Below, one piece after another: positions 34,503-43,524 of a DNA stretch of 64,000 nt. This stretch comes from Sphingobacterium paludis (GTDB lineage: Bacteria > Bacteroidota > Bacteroidia > Sphingobacteriales > Sphingobacteriaceae). The stretch spans positions 558,001-622,000 of the forward strand of contig NZ_SNZV01000002.1 in assembly GCF_004364125.1 (NCBI RefSeq), in the 5' to 3' direction. Within the stretch, counting starts at the first letter, position 1. Each line of letters starts with the position of its first letter. The position numbers were made by a program, and so were the translations under genes. The notes below the pieces were generated by a model that saw nothing but the letters and a program-made list of their open reading frames with translations, was not told the DNA's origin and did no database searches.

Positions 34503-34895
34503 ATGCCGACATCTAAATTTTCCGCCCTATTACAATCCAAATGTCCGCGCTGTCGGGTAGGGAAGATGTTTGAAGGGCCGATGTATGGGTTCAAAAGACA
34601 AAAGATGTATGAACACTGCCCACATTGTGGGCTTAAATTCGAAATTGAACCCGGATATTTCTATGCAGCCATGTACGTAAGCTATGCTTTCTCTGTAGCA
34701 GAGGTAGTCAGTCTAGGTTTAGCGACCGCTTTCATCACGAAAAGCGAATCTCCTTGGGTTTATATCATCGTGCTCTTTTCGGCGATCTTCCTCTTCGCAC
34801 CCTTTAATTTACGCTTTTCTCGATTGGTGTTACTGCACTATCTTTCGCCAAAAGTGCGCTATAATCCGCAATACGAGGAAAATCTGGAGCAGTAG
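34503..34895 (+). CDS. DUF983 membrane protein
   Basis: 130 residues with an N-terminal zinc-ribbon-like pair of CxxC motifs (KCPRCRVGKMF and HCPHCGLKF) and two membrane helices. This is the DUF983 layout, common in Bacteroidota and often near cytochrome oxidase genes. Function is unknown. Follows the small CxxC membrane protein closely, so the two are probably co-transcribed. Confidence 0.85.
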   Translation: MPTSKFSALLQSKCPRCRVGKMFEGPMYGFKRQKMYEHCPHCGLKFEIEPGYFYAAMYVSYAFSVAEVVSLGLATAFITKSESPWVYIIVLFSAIFLFAPFNLRFSRLVLLHYLSPKVRYNPQYEENLEQ

Positions 34896-34963
34896 CGTAT
34901 TGGGTCCATCGGACGATTTCGAGATACTTATAAATTCGCGTCGGACTTTTACCGATATACTGG

Positions 34964-35257
34964 CTATTGATCTAGCGGGAGATACTCCATTTTACTATCA
35001 AACAAAAATGCTTTTTCTTGATGCTTAGCAGCGATGTATTCGCTAAGTGCGGGGAGAATTTCCGCTTGATATGCTTCTATAGCGCTGGGATCGGCTGCTC
35101 GGACCTGTATGCAATACGTCGTGCCCTCGTGTGGAGAGTCCAACATTTTCAGTAAGTTGGTTTCCACTGTTAATGTTTTCAAGTGGCTTTTGATCCAAGG
35201 AAATAAATCATCATGGCTGCTATCATCGATGATGATGGAGATATTGTATAAAATCAT
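34964..35257 (-). CDS. DUF4286 family protein
   Basis: A 97-residue cytoplasmic protein that matches DUF4286 in its opening MILYNISIIIDDSSHDDLFPWIKSH and its ferredoxin-fold-like alternation. From the ATG at 35257. No catalytic motif. Convergent with the DUF983 gene and divergent from the pseudo-peptidase. Confidence 0.8.
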   Translation of the reverse strand: MILYNISIIIDDSSHDDLFPWIKSHLKTLTVETNLLKMLDSPHEGTTYCIQVRAADPSAIEAYQAEILPALSEYIAAKHQEKAFLFDSKMEYLPLDQ

Positions 35258-35362
35258 GCGTAAAATTATCAAAATTTACGGACATCCTGTCTGTAAAAAT
35301 AAGGTTGCACGTGCGTGTTTTCATAAAAAAATGCCAATATTTGAAATGGAATAGGATAGAAC

Positions 35363-37252
35363 ATGTATAGATTTTTGCTTTGGGGTTTTGCTTTGGGTTT
35401 GCTGGCAATTGTTATCGCTTGCAGAGATAAGCAAAGTGCCGATCAACTTATCCCTGTAGAAGATTTTTTTGTAAAACCCGAGAAAAGCAATTTTCGAATT
35501 TCACCTGATGGAAAACGCATTGCCTATCTGGGTATTGACGATCATTGCCGCAACATATTCATTCTCGATCTGGGCGATAAAGCAAAGTCTAAACAGCTGA
35601 CTTACCAATCGGATATGAACGTACAGTATTTCTTCTGGGCATCGGATTCAGCCCTCGTTTATTCCAATAGCCATTCGCCTTCCGATAGCCTTCGCATATT
35701 CAGTATCTCCATTAATAGCGAGCAAAGTATACCGTTGATGCCCGTAAAGAAAGCAAGGCTGCGTTGGCTACAGTCGCAAAAATTGTACGGATCATTCTTG
35801 CTCGCATCATTGAATGATCGTGACTCCACCGCATTCGATCTGTATAAAGTGTTTTTAGACGGACGGTCACCTCAGCTTGTCACGCGTAATCCTGGTAATA
35901 TTCTCAATTGGTTTCCCTCTCCTGATGGTAAAGTACGCTTAGCGATGACAAGCGATAGTGTGCAGGAAAGTATCCTATACAGACCTACAGAAGATACACC
36001 TTTTAAACGGGTGTATACGACCGATTATCAAACCCTGATTCAACCTTTGGGTTTTGTAAAGAAAGAGAAAAACATCATCTATGCACTATCCAACGACGGG
36101 CGAGACAAACTGTCTTTGGTCGAATACAATATCGAAAGCGGCAAAGAGGAACGCTTGCTTTACAGTAATGGCGAGGTCGATCTGGAATCACAAGGTTACT
36201 CAGACAATCTACAGGAAATGGTATTTGCCCAATATACGGCTGATAAACCCAAAAAGCTCTTTTTTAATAAGGTGTTTCAACGTCATTTCGAAACCTTGGC
36301 TGCACAATTCGAAAACCAGTCTATTGACATACTTGATACGGACAGCAGCTTAAACCACTGGATCGTAAAGATTTCCACGGATGTAAATGCCGGGGGGGTA
36401 TATCACTATGACGTAAAAACACAAAAAACGCAGCTGCTCGCCGAAATGAATCCGAAATTAGCGAAAGCCGCACTATCCCCCAAACAATCCATGAGCTACC
36501 AGAGTAGAGATGGTTTGACCATTCATGGTTATTTAACATACCCACGTTCCAAAGCTCGAAAGGATTTACCTGTTGTAGTGCTTGTCCATGATGGTCCAAA
36601 TCGGCGAGAAAGCGTCGATTTCGATGCGGAAGTGCAGTTTTTGGCAAATCGTGGCTATCTCGTCTTTCAGCTGAACTATCGAGGTTCCGTAGGTTACGGG
36701 AAGCAATTCTGGACAGCGGGCTTTAAAGAATGGGGCGGCAAAATTCAAAGCGATATTATCGATGGCGTCACGACACTGATCCATCAGGGCGTAGTCGATA
36801 AGAAGCGTGTGGCCATTATGGGCACAGGTTTCGGGGGATACTCAGCCTTACACGCCGCAACGTATAACTCTTCATTCTATCGCTGTGCGATATCCATGTC
36901 TGGCTATACCAACTTGTTTACCTATATTCGGGAAATTCCACCCCACCAGCAACAGTATTTACGTTTGGTGTACAATATCATTGGTAACCCAAGCAAAGAG
37001 TATGAAATGTTTAAAGCCATTTCCCCCGTTTTTCATGCTGATCGGGTGAAAATACCGGTTATGTTTGCGCAAGGAGGGAATGACCGGTATAGCTCGCTGA
37101 CCGATGCTAATCAGTTTGTGCAAAAGCTTAAAAACAACAATGTGCCGATCAAATATATCTATAAGGAAGAAGAAGGACGGAGATTTAAAAGTGATGAAAA
37201 TGTTATTAGCTATTACCAGGAAGTAGCGTCTTTTTTAAGCAAGTACTTGTAG
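35363..37252 (+). CDS. S9-peptidase-like lipoprotein with lost catalytic residues (pseudoenzyme)
   Basis: Exported 629-residue protein of the prolyl-oligopeptidase/DPP family. A lipobox VIAC (Cys20) anchors it to a membrane; residues about 35-375 form a beta-propeller (repeated GxxxYAL/ISPDGKRIAYLG-type blades); about 385-629 form the alpha/beta-hydrolase. The nucleophile elbow normally reads GGSYGG but here is G487-T-G-F-G-G492, so the Ser is replaced by Gly489. The acid Asp574 is kept (GGNDRYS), but the catalytic His segment EGHGF is EGRRF, with Arg606 in the His position. Two of three triad residues are gone, so it should not cleave peptides. It precedes a kinase gene by 6 nt, suggesting a binding or sensing role. 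Confidence 0.82.
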   Translation: MYRFLLWGFALGLLAIVIACRDKQSADQLIPVEDFFVKPEKSNFRISPDGKRIAYLGIDDHCRNIFILDLGDKAKSKQLTYQSDMNVQYFFWASDSALVYSNSHSPSDSLRIFSISINSEQSIPLMPVKKARLRWLQSQKLYGSFLLASLNDRDSTAFDLYKVFLDGRSPQLVTRNPGNILNWFPSPDGKVRLAMTSDSVQESILYRPTEDTPFKRVYTTDYQTLIQPLGFVKKEKNIIYALSNDGRDKLSLVEYNIESGKEERLLYSNGEVDLESQGYSDNLQEMVFAQYTADKPKKLFFNKVFQRHFETLAAQFENQSIDILDTDSSLNHWIVKISTDVNAGGVYHYDVKTQKTQLLAEMNPKLAKAALSPKQSMSYQSRDGLTIHGYLTYPRSKARKDLPVVVLVHDGPNRRESVDFDAEVQFLANRGYLVFQLNYRGSVGYGKQFWTAGFKEWGGKIQSDIIDGVTTLIHQGVVDKKRVAIMGTGFGGYSALHAATYNSSFYRCAISMSGYTNLFTYIREIPPHQQQYLRLVYNIIGNPSKEYEMFKAISPVFHADRVKIPVMFAQGGNDRYSSLTDANQFVQKLKNNNVPIKYIYKEEEGRRFKSDENVISYYQEVASFLSKYL

Positions 37253-37258
37253 GACTCC

Positions 37259-38932
37259 ATGGCATACAACCAGCTAAAATATCGCAAGAACTTTGGATTA
37301 CTAATCGCCTTTGTGGTGCTAGTAACCATTCTTTTCGTGGTGGCTATGCTGGCCGCACGGTCGATGATTGCAAACTTTATCGAAACGGAGTTTAATAATC
37401 GAAAAGTAGAAGTGTTCGACCAGTCCGTGCAACCCTTCCAAGAATTTTTCAACGATAAGATTCCAGAAATATCATATTACCAGGGGTACCTCGATTCTGT
37501 CAAAGCGGCCTCGTATGTGAATGACATCGTTCGTAAGAATGCTTTTGTGGAAAGTGTGTTATTTTACGACATCACCGTAACCAATTCTGATTCTATCGAA
37601 GCTGGGATTAAGTACAACCATTTGCTGGTCTATCCAAAAAGTGTGATTTCTTTTCAATTAGACGAGCAGAATCGATTGGTTGCGGAACGTAAGGAAAGCA
37701 CAGAAACCCGAGCCTATACCGAGGACTTTAATAGTATGGTGCTCAAATTTGTGGCATTTCTAGACCGCGTCAATGATTCGACGCGGATGTCAGACAGCGA
37801 TATCTACAAGGTCTTTTACACCCTTAACGCTGGGAAGGTATCCTATATGAACATTCCCCGCATTGCAGATCTACTCGCTTACAAAAGGCTTATGTCTTCG
37901 CAGGAGAATCCTGTAGTATGGTATGACCAAGACATGTTCCTATTTTTGATCAATCCCAGTAAGATCCAGATTAAAAATGTGGCGCCGAACCTCTATGAAA
38001 AGATCGAGATTTTACCGATTGTTTCGGGCAACGTAACCGACCAACGATTTTATTTTCAGACAGAGCTCTCACTGCCAGGCGCCCTTTCTGACTATAAGCT
38101 GCAATATACCAGCTCAGAGAACTTTTTAAATAAAGAGATAAATCGGCGTTTCTTACCGGTTAGTGCAGGAATCTCCATCATCTATCTTATTCTGATCTTT
38201 ATTGCCTATTTGATTTATCGGAATGTGACCATCAATAGCAAATTATTTCAGTTGCAATATGATTTTATCAATAACCTCACCCACGAATTTAAAACGCCGG
38301 TGAGCGTTATCAAGATAGCAGGCAATAATATTCAGAGTTCAGAAAAACTATCCAGCGACGAACAGCGTATGTATGGGAGAATACTGGATCAAGAGGCAGA
38401 CAAGTTGAACAGTTTGATGAATAAACTGCTGTCTTTCGCTCAGATAGAAAATAAGTCTATAAAGCCAAATAAGGAAGAGGTTGATGTCGCCGAATTTTGT
38501 GCGCCCATTTTTGATGCAGTAAAATTGAAATATCCTGATTTAAACTTTTCGTATCACATCGATGTCCAAAACAATATGGTCGTTGATACGACGTTGCTAC
38601 TGAGCGTCTTTCAAAATTTGATCGACAATGCTTATAAGTATTCAGAACGGCAACGGAAGTTTTTAAATATCGACGTACAACAAAATAAAAAGAATTTTGT
38701 TATTAGGTTTAAAGATCAGGGCATAGGCATTAATAAAAAGGAATTTAACAGCATTTTTAAGAAATTTTACAGAGTCAAGAACCAGTTTAATCAACAAGGA
38801 AGTATTGGATTGGGCTTAGCATTCTGTAAGGAAATAGTAGATTTTATGGGCGGTGAAATTAAGGTAGATAGTGTGCTTAACCAAGGTACCACATTTACAC
38901 TCGTTCTGCCTCTCGGTCCAAAAAAGAATTAA
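37259..38932 (+). CDS. sensor histidine kinase
   Basis: Membrane sensor kinase of 557 residues. Membrane segment about 15-38; a large extracytoplasmic domain to about 300, not recognised, rich in Tyr, Asp and Val; second membrane segment about 303-325; then HisKA with phospho-acceptor His342 in FINNLTHEFKTPVSVIKIA, and a HATPase domain with the N box in QNLIDNAYKY, G1 in FKDQGIGI and the G2-type GLGLAFCKEIV. It starts 6 nt after the pseudo-peptidase and precedes the regulator by 9 nt. No PAS or HAMP domain is clear. Confidence 0.93.
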   Translation: MAYNQLKYRKNFGLLIAFVVLVTILFVVAMLAARSMIANFIETEFNNRKVEVFDQSVQPFQEFFNDKIPEISYYQGYLDSVKAASYVNDIVRKNAFVESVLFYDITVTNSDSIEAGIKYNHLLVYPKSVISFQLDEQNRLVAERKESTETRAYTEDFNSMVLKFVAFLDRVNDSTRMSDSDIYKVFYTLNAGKVSYMNIPRIADLLAYKRLMSSQENPVVWYDQDMFLFLINPSKIQIKNVAPNLYEKIEILPIVSGNVTDQRFYFQTELSLPGALSDYKLQYTSSENFLNKEINRRFLPVSAGISIIYLILIFIAYLIYRNVTINSKLFQLQYDFINNLTHEFKTPVSVIKIAGNNIQSSEKLSSDEQRMYGRILDQEADKLNSLMNKLLSFAQIENKSIKPNKEEVDVAEFCAPIFDAVKLKYPDLNFSYHIDVQNNMVVDTTLLLSVFQNLIDNAYKYSERQRKFLNIDVQQNKKNFVIRFKDQGIGINKKEFNSIFKKFYRVKNQFNQQGSIGLGLAFCKEIVDFMGGEIKVDSVLNQGTTFTLVLPLGPKKN

Positions 38933-38941
38933 GTAAACATT

Positions 38942-39640
38942 ATGAGTAAAGATATCACCATAGCGGTAGTTGAGGACGATGAAAATCTTCGTTTTCTGGT
39001 TGCCCATCGTTTGCAAGCCGAAGGATACAAAGTCATTCAGACGAGTAACGGCAATGATGCGGAAGAGCTGATCTTACAGCAAATGCCGGCCGTTGTCCTA
39101 TTGGATTGGATGCTTCCCGGTAAAGAAGGTATAGATGTTTGTGAATCGGTCAGAAAAGCAGGCTTTGAAAATATCATTATTATGATGACGGCAAAGTCTC
39201 AGGACGTCGATAAGATTGATGCTTACAGCTACGGCGTTACAGATTATATAACAAAGCCCTTCAATATGGATGTGCTTGTAGCCATGATCGAGAACAAAGT
39301 GCGTTTCTTTTTGCCAAAAAATAACGATGTGTATAGTTTCGGCAATACAGAGCATCATCCTAACATCCATTCCCTGGTGCGCGATGGACGGAAAATAGAG
39401 CTGACGATACTAGAAAATAGAATATTGCTGTATTTTCTTCAAAATGTAAGCAAAGAAATTACGCGGGAGCAATTGATGGAGGTCGTGTGGGGGTATAGCT
39501 CGAATGTCAATACCCGTACGCTCGATATGCATGTGGTTCGTCTTCGCAAGAAAATTGAGACTAATCCAGACAAACCTCATTATCTGCAAACCGTGCGTGG
39601 TTTGGGTTACAAATTTGTCGATAGCGAAGAGGGAGAATAA
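38942..39640 (+). CDS. OmpR-family response regulator
   Basis: 232 residues: receiver domain with acidic pair Asp12-Asp13, phospho-acceptor Asp55 (VVLLDWMLPG) and the conserved Lys in ITKPFNMDV; then a winged-helix DNA-binding domain with IELTILENRILLYFL and the recognition part NTRTLDMHVVRLRKKIETNPDKPHYLQTVRGLGYKF. Partner of the kinase immediately upstream, with a terminator after it. Confidence 0.95.
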   Translation: MSKDITIAVVEDDENLRFLVAHRLQAEGYKVIQTSNGNDAEELILQQMPAVVLLDWMLPGKEGIDVCESVRKAGFENIIIMMTAKSQDVDKIDAYSYGVTDYITKPFNMDVLVAMIENKVRFFLPKNNDVYSFGNTEHHPNIHSLVRDGRKIELTILENRILLYFLQNVSKEITREQLMEVVWGYSSNVNTRTLDMHVVRLRKKIETNPDKPHYLQTVRGLGYKFVDSEEGE

Positions 39641-39698
39641 AGAAGAGAAATTTGGTTTTATGAATCTTGCTTGCTATCTTAGCAATCGAGGTACAAGT

Positions 39699-39748
39699 AC
39701 AAGACCATGTTGTCCTGAAAATGGATGGTATGGTCTTGTCTTTTTTTT
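39699..39748 (+). terminator. terminator after the two-component operon
   Basis: ACAAGACCAT (39699-39708) pairs exactly with 39730-39739 over a 21-nt loop and is followed by C and eight T. It ends the pseudo-peptidase/kinase/regulator transcript. Confidence 0.8.
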
Positions 39749-39777
39749 GATTTTTGTAAAATAAATAAGGTAAAAAT

Positions 39778-40251
39778 ATGGCAGAAGTAACTTATTACAC
39801 GCAAGAAGGTTTAGACAAGCTGAAACAGGAGCTACAGTATCTAAAAACAGAAGGCAGGGCTAATATTGCTAAAGCAATAGCTGAAGCACGGGATAAAGGA
39901 GATTTATCAGAAAACGCCGAGTATGATGCGGCGAAGGAAGCGCAAGGACTACACGAAACCAAAATTGCCAAATTGGAAGAAGTATTGGCGACGGCAAGAC
40001 TCATCGACGAATCTGTGTTGGATACCTCGAAAGTGTTGGCCTTGTCTTATGTAAAGATCAAGAATAAAAAGAATAACGCGGTCATGACTTATCAGCTAGT
40101 TTCAGAAACGGAAGCGGACCTTAAGTCGGGCAAGATTTCCGTGAAATCGCCGATAGCGCAAGGTTTGCTTGGTAAATCGGTTGGTGAGGTTGCGCAGATT
40201 GAGGCACCTGCCGGTGTATTGGAGTTTGAGATATTAGAAATATCACGATAG
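39778..40251 (+). CDS. greA: transcription elongation factor GreA
   Basis: 157-residue factor that rescues backtracked RNA polymerase. N-terminal coiled coil with LKQELQYLKTEGRANIAKAIAEARDKGDLSENAEYDAAKEAQG (the catalytic acids lie in the GDLSENAEYDAAKE tip), and the C-terminal FKBP-like domain ending VLEFEILEIS. Own transcription unit, with two stem-loops after it. Confidence 0.95.
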   Translation: MAEVTYYTQEGLDKLKQELQYLKTEGRANIAKAIAEARDKGDLSENAEYDAAKEAQGLHETKIAKLEEVLATARLIDESVLDTSKVLALSYVKIKNKKNNAVMTYQLVSETEADLKSGKISVKSPIAQGLLGKSVGEVAQIEAPAGVLEFEILEISR

Positions 40252-40266
40252 CATTGTGAACGGTTA

Positions 40267-40291
40267 TGTGCGGTTTTGCCATAACCGCACA
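40267..40291 (+). terminator. stem-loop after greA
   Basis: TGTGCGGTT (40267-40275) pairs exactly with AACCGCACA (40283-40291). No U tract directly follows, so it may stabilise the 3' end ahead of the stronger terminator next to it. Confidence 0.55.
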
Positions 40292-40311
40292 CACTAAATA
40301 CGATATAAAGA

Positions 40312-40342
40312 AAGCGGCTACAGCATATGTGGCCGTTTTTTT
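40312..40342 (+). terminator. intrinsic terminator after greA
   Basis: CGGCTACA (40315-40322) pairs with TGTGGCCG (40328-40335), one G-T pair, then seven T. Typical rho-independent terminator. Confidence 0.75.
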
Positions 40343-40525
40343 GCATAGAGAGAGCTGTACAATAAGGTATGCATAAGATGGGCTTGCAACATATTATGTT
40401 CAGGCTGCATACAAGCTTGGACAGTGGAATAAACGGAAGTGGCCGGTAAATATTCACGGCGATTATAATTGCAATTACTAGCAAATTTATCTAAGTTTGT
40501 TGGTAATTCTTAATGAAGATTAAAT

Positions 40526-40945
40526 ATGTCAACGATTTTTTCAAAGATAGTGTCGGGTGAGGCGCCAGCATATAAAGTAGCGGAAAGTAATGATTATCTG
40601 GCGTTTTTGGACGTGCGTCCACTAGCCCATGGTCATGTTTTGGTGGTTCCGAAAAAAGAAACTGATTATATTTTTGATATCCATGACGATGAATATATGG
40701 GTATGTGGGTTTTCGCCAAGATTGTAGGTCAAGGGATTAAAAAAGTTTTTCCATGCCGCAAGGTAGGCATTGCCGTTGTTGGCCTGGAGGTAGCGCATGC
40801 GCATATTCACCTGATTCCATTGAATAACGTGGATGATATGAATTTCGGGCGCCCCAAGCTAGATTTAACAGAAGACGAATTGACTACGATTGCGGAATCT
40901 ATCCGCGAAGCCATTTCAGAAGTAACACATTCAGCTAATTCATAG
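40526..40945 (+). CDS. HIT family protein
   Basis: 139-residue nucleotide hydrolase or transferase of the histidine-triad superfamily (Hint/FHIT-like). Starts MSTIFSKIVSGEAPAYKVAESNDYLAFLDVRPLAHGHVLVVPKKE, the classical HIT opening; the active-site triad is HAHIHLIPL. Probably hydrolyses AMP-lysine or AMP-conjugates. Monocistronic or first of a small group with DedA. Confidence 0.93.
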   Translation: MSTIFSKIVSGEAPAYKVAESNDYLAFLDVRPLAHGHVLVVPKKETDYIFDIHDDEYMGMWVFAKIVGQGIKKVFPCRKVGIAVVGLEVAHAHIHLIPLNNVDDMNFGRPKLDLTEDELTTIAESIREAISEVTHSANS

Positions 40946-40998
40946 TATTAAAAAGGGATTTCAAGAGCGGCCTCTCGGCTGCTCCTTAAATAGATAAT

Positions 40999-41643
40999 AT
41001 GCAAGACTTGTTGCTGTCGTTTCAGCAGTTGATGGATCCGGAATACCTGTTGAGCCATGGAGGGTTTTATATTGTTGTATTGATTGTCTTCGCTGAAACC
41101 GGGCTGTTTTTCGGTTTCTTCTTACCGGGCGACTACCTGCTGTTTTTAGCGGGGCTGTTCTGTGCCCTAGGGAAGATCGATGTGGATATTACAACAATGT
41201 ATCTGGGCATTCTTGGCGCCGGAGTTTTGGGTAATTTTGCCGGCTATTGGTTTGGTTATCGAACAGGGCCCGTTCTCTTTAAACGTAAAGACTCCTTTCT
41301 TTTCAAACGTAAATATGTTATCATGGCCGAAGAGTTTTACCAAAAATACGGTGGAACCGCTCTCGTCATTGGACGCTTTGTGCCTATTATTCGTACCTTT
41401 GCACCGATATTTGCGGGCGTAGTAAAACTAAACTTCAGAAAATTCGTCATCTATAATGTATTGGGTGCCTTCCTATGGGCAAGTCTCCTTACGTTGACAG
41501 GATATTTTTTGGGCGTTAAGTTTCCGGCAATAATCAATTACGTAGAGTATATTATCGTTGCGCTTATTGTTATCGCCTTTTTGCCGATAGCGATAGCTTT
41601 ATTGAAGAGGTGGTTAAAAGCAAACAAAACAAACAAACAGTAA
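40999..41643 (+). CDS. DedA family membrane protein
   Basis: 214 residues of the DedA/VTT (SNARE-associated Golgi) family, with about five membrane segments. The signatures are ETGLFFGFFLPGDYLLFLAGLF, FAGYWFGYRTGP and the VIGRFVPIIRTFAPIFAGVVKL block with the essential Arg. Family members help recycle polyprenyl phosphate or phospholipid. It lies 53 nt after the HIT gene and 9 nt ahead of ppa. Confidence 0.92.
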   Translation: MQDLLLSFQQLMDPEYLLSHGGFYIVVLIVFAETGLFFGFFLPGDYLLFLAGLFCALGKIDVDITTMYLGILGAGVLGNFAGYWFGYRTGPVLFKRKDSFLFKRKYVIMAEEFYQKYGGTALVIGRFVPIIRTFAPIFAGVVKLNFRKFVIYNVLGAFLWASLLTLTGYFLGVKFPAIINYVEYIIVALIVIAFLPIAIALLKRWLKANKTNKQ

Positions 41644-41652
41644 TAATAATTA

Positions 41653-42195
41653 ATGAGTAAAACACATCCTTGGCATCAGATAGCTCCTGGTAGCGACTTG
41701 CCAAATTCCGTCAATGCGATTATTGAAATCACCAATGGTTCCAAAGGAAAATACGAATTAGACAAGGATACGGGACTACTTTTGTTAGATCGTGTACTAA
41801 GTTCTTCGGTTGTTTATCCTGCGAACTATGGTTTTATTCCACAAACCTATTGTGATGACAAAGACCCTTTAGATATTTTAGTTATTTGCTCTGTTGATAT
41901 TCTCCCGTTGACATTGGTGGAAGCCAAAGTTATTGGTGTGATGAACATGGTTGATGGTGGCGAGCAGGATGACAAAATTATTGCGGTGGCTAAAAATGAT
42001 CCGATTTATAACTACATTACAGATATTGAGCAACTTGCTCCACACGTAATGAAGGAAATCGTTCAGTTTTTTGAAAGCTACAAAGCACTGGAAAAGAAGT
42101 CTGTACAAGTAGAAGGACTTCACGGCAGAGCACGTGCACAGGAAATCCTTTTAGAGAGTATCGAATTGTATAACAAGGAATTCGGAAATAAATAA
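41653..42195 (+). CDS. ppa: inorganic pyrophosphatase (family I)
   Basis: 180-residue soluble enzyme that splits pyrophosphate. Family I landmarks are the SKGKYELDKDTGLLLLDRVL block, VVYPANYGFIPQTYCDDKDPLDILVI with the catalytic aspartates, and DKIIAVAKNDP. Normal length. Co-oriented between DedA and the CorC-like protein. Confidence 0.95.
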   Translation: MSKTHPWHQIAPGSDLPNSVNAIIEITNGSKGKYELDKDTGLLLLDRVLSSSVVYPANYGFIPQTYCDDKDPLDILVICSVDILPLTLVEAKVIGVMNMVDGGEQDDKIIAVAKNDPIYNYITDIEQLAPHVMKEIVQFFESYKALEKKSVQVEGLHGRARAQEILLESIELYNKEFGNK

Positions 42196-42203
42196 ACCCT
42201 AAC

Positions 42204-43520
42204 ATGGCCATCGACATTTTTTGGACAATATTTTTGGTTTTAGCAAACGGTTTTTTTGTAGCTGCGGAATTTGCCATTGTCAAAGTACGCGCCTCGCAGA
42301 TCGAGCTGCAAGCGAAATCAGGCAGCAAAGTAGCAAAGATTGCTAAAAATATTACAGAACATCTCGATGGCTATCTTGCGGCAACGCAATTGGGTATTAC
42401 CTTAGCGTCACTTGCTTTAGGTTGGGTAGGAGAGGCTGTGATGACGGAGATTGTCCATAAGATTTTTGGACTTGTCAATATTGAACTTTCCGGACCGATT
42501 GCCAAAAACTTAGGCCATGTTCTGGCCTTCAGTATCATTACCTTTTTACACATTGTTTTTGGAGAATTAGCGCCAAAATCGATCGCTATTCAGCGTCCGG
42601 TGGCGACCACCATGCGTATCGCGGCGCCGCTGCAGTTTTTCTATTACATCTTTCGGCCAATCATCTGGTTGTTAAACGGTTTTGCAAACTTCCTACTTCG
42701 CCTTATCGGTGTTGATGTGCATGGGCACGAAGCAAGCCACTCCTCCGAAGAACTGCAGTACCTGTTGGAGAAAGGTAAAGAAAGTGGTGCACTGAACAAT
42801 GCAGAGCATGAACTTATCAAAAATGTGTTTGATTTCAACGAACGCATTGTTAAAAATATCATGGTACCGCGTACCAAGATTGTCGCGGTGGATATGCTCG
42901 ATTCAGCCGATGAATTTATCAATACCGTTACCGAAGAGGGGTATTCCCGTATTCCTATCTATGACGATAATATTGACCAGATTGTCGGTATCGTACATAC
43001 CAAGGACATTCTCCCCATTATTGTAAAGGGGAAGCAGGTCGTGCTTAAAAATATCATGCGTAAACCCTATTTCATTCCAGAAACCAAGAAGATCAATGAC
43101 TTGATGACGGAGTTCCAGCTGAAGCGCATTCAAATCGCCATCGTGCTGGATGAGTTTGGTGGAACGGCAGGAATGGTTACACTGGAAGATATTGTCGAAG
43201 AGCTTGTTGGTGAGATCCAAGACGAGTATGATGAGGAAACACCATTAGTTGAGCGTATTTCGGAGACAGAATATATGGTTGATGCCGGAGCAAATGTGCA
43301 TGATGCGAATGGATACCTACCTTTAGCGCTACCGGAAAGTTCCGATTATGACACCATAGCGGGACTAGTAAGCCATTTCTTTGAGAAGATTCCAGACGTT
43401 GGCGAAGTGAGAGAGGTGGAAGGCTACGCCATCACCATTATAAAAAAGACACAGCAAAATATCGAGTTTGTTAAGCTAGACCTTGTCGAGACGCCAAACG
43501 ACGATATCGACGAAGATTAA
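42204..43520 (+). CDS. hemolysin/CorC family protein (CNNM-CBS)
   Basis: Inner-membrane protein of 438 residues: an N-terminal DUF21/CNNM domain with four hydrophobic segments (ANGFFVAAEFAIVKVRASQIELQ is the family opening), then a CBS pair (about 205-330, VPRTKIVAVDMLDSADEFINTV and VLDEFGGTAGMVTLEDIVEELVGEIQDE), then the CorC_HlyC domain ending ETPNDDIDED. Likely Mg2+/Co2+ efflux or a cation regulator; the 'hemolysin' name is historical. Directly after ppa. Confidence 0.9.
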   Translation: MAIDIFWTIFLVLANGFFVAAEFAIVKVRASQIELQAKSGSKVAKIAKNITEHLDGYLAATQLGITLASLALGWVGEAVMTEIVHKIFGLVNIELSGPIAKNLGHVLAFSIITFLHIVFGELAPKSIAIQRPVATTMRIAAPLQFFYYIFRPIIWLLNGFANFLLRLIGVDVHGHEASHSSEELQYLLEKGKESGALNNAEHELIKNVFDFNERIVKNIMVPRTKIVAVDMLDSADEFINTVTEEGYSRIPIYDDNIDQIVGIVHTKDILPIIVKGKQVVLKNIMRKPYFIPETKKINDLMTEFQLKRIQIAIVLDEFGGTAGMVTLEDIVEELVGEIQDEYDEETPLVERISETEYMVDAGANVHDANGYLPLALPESSDYDTIAGLVSHFFEKIPDVGEVREVEGYAITIIKKTQQNIEFVKLDLVETPNDDIDED

Positions 43521-43524
43521 TTCC

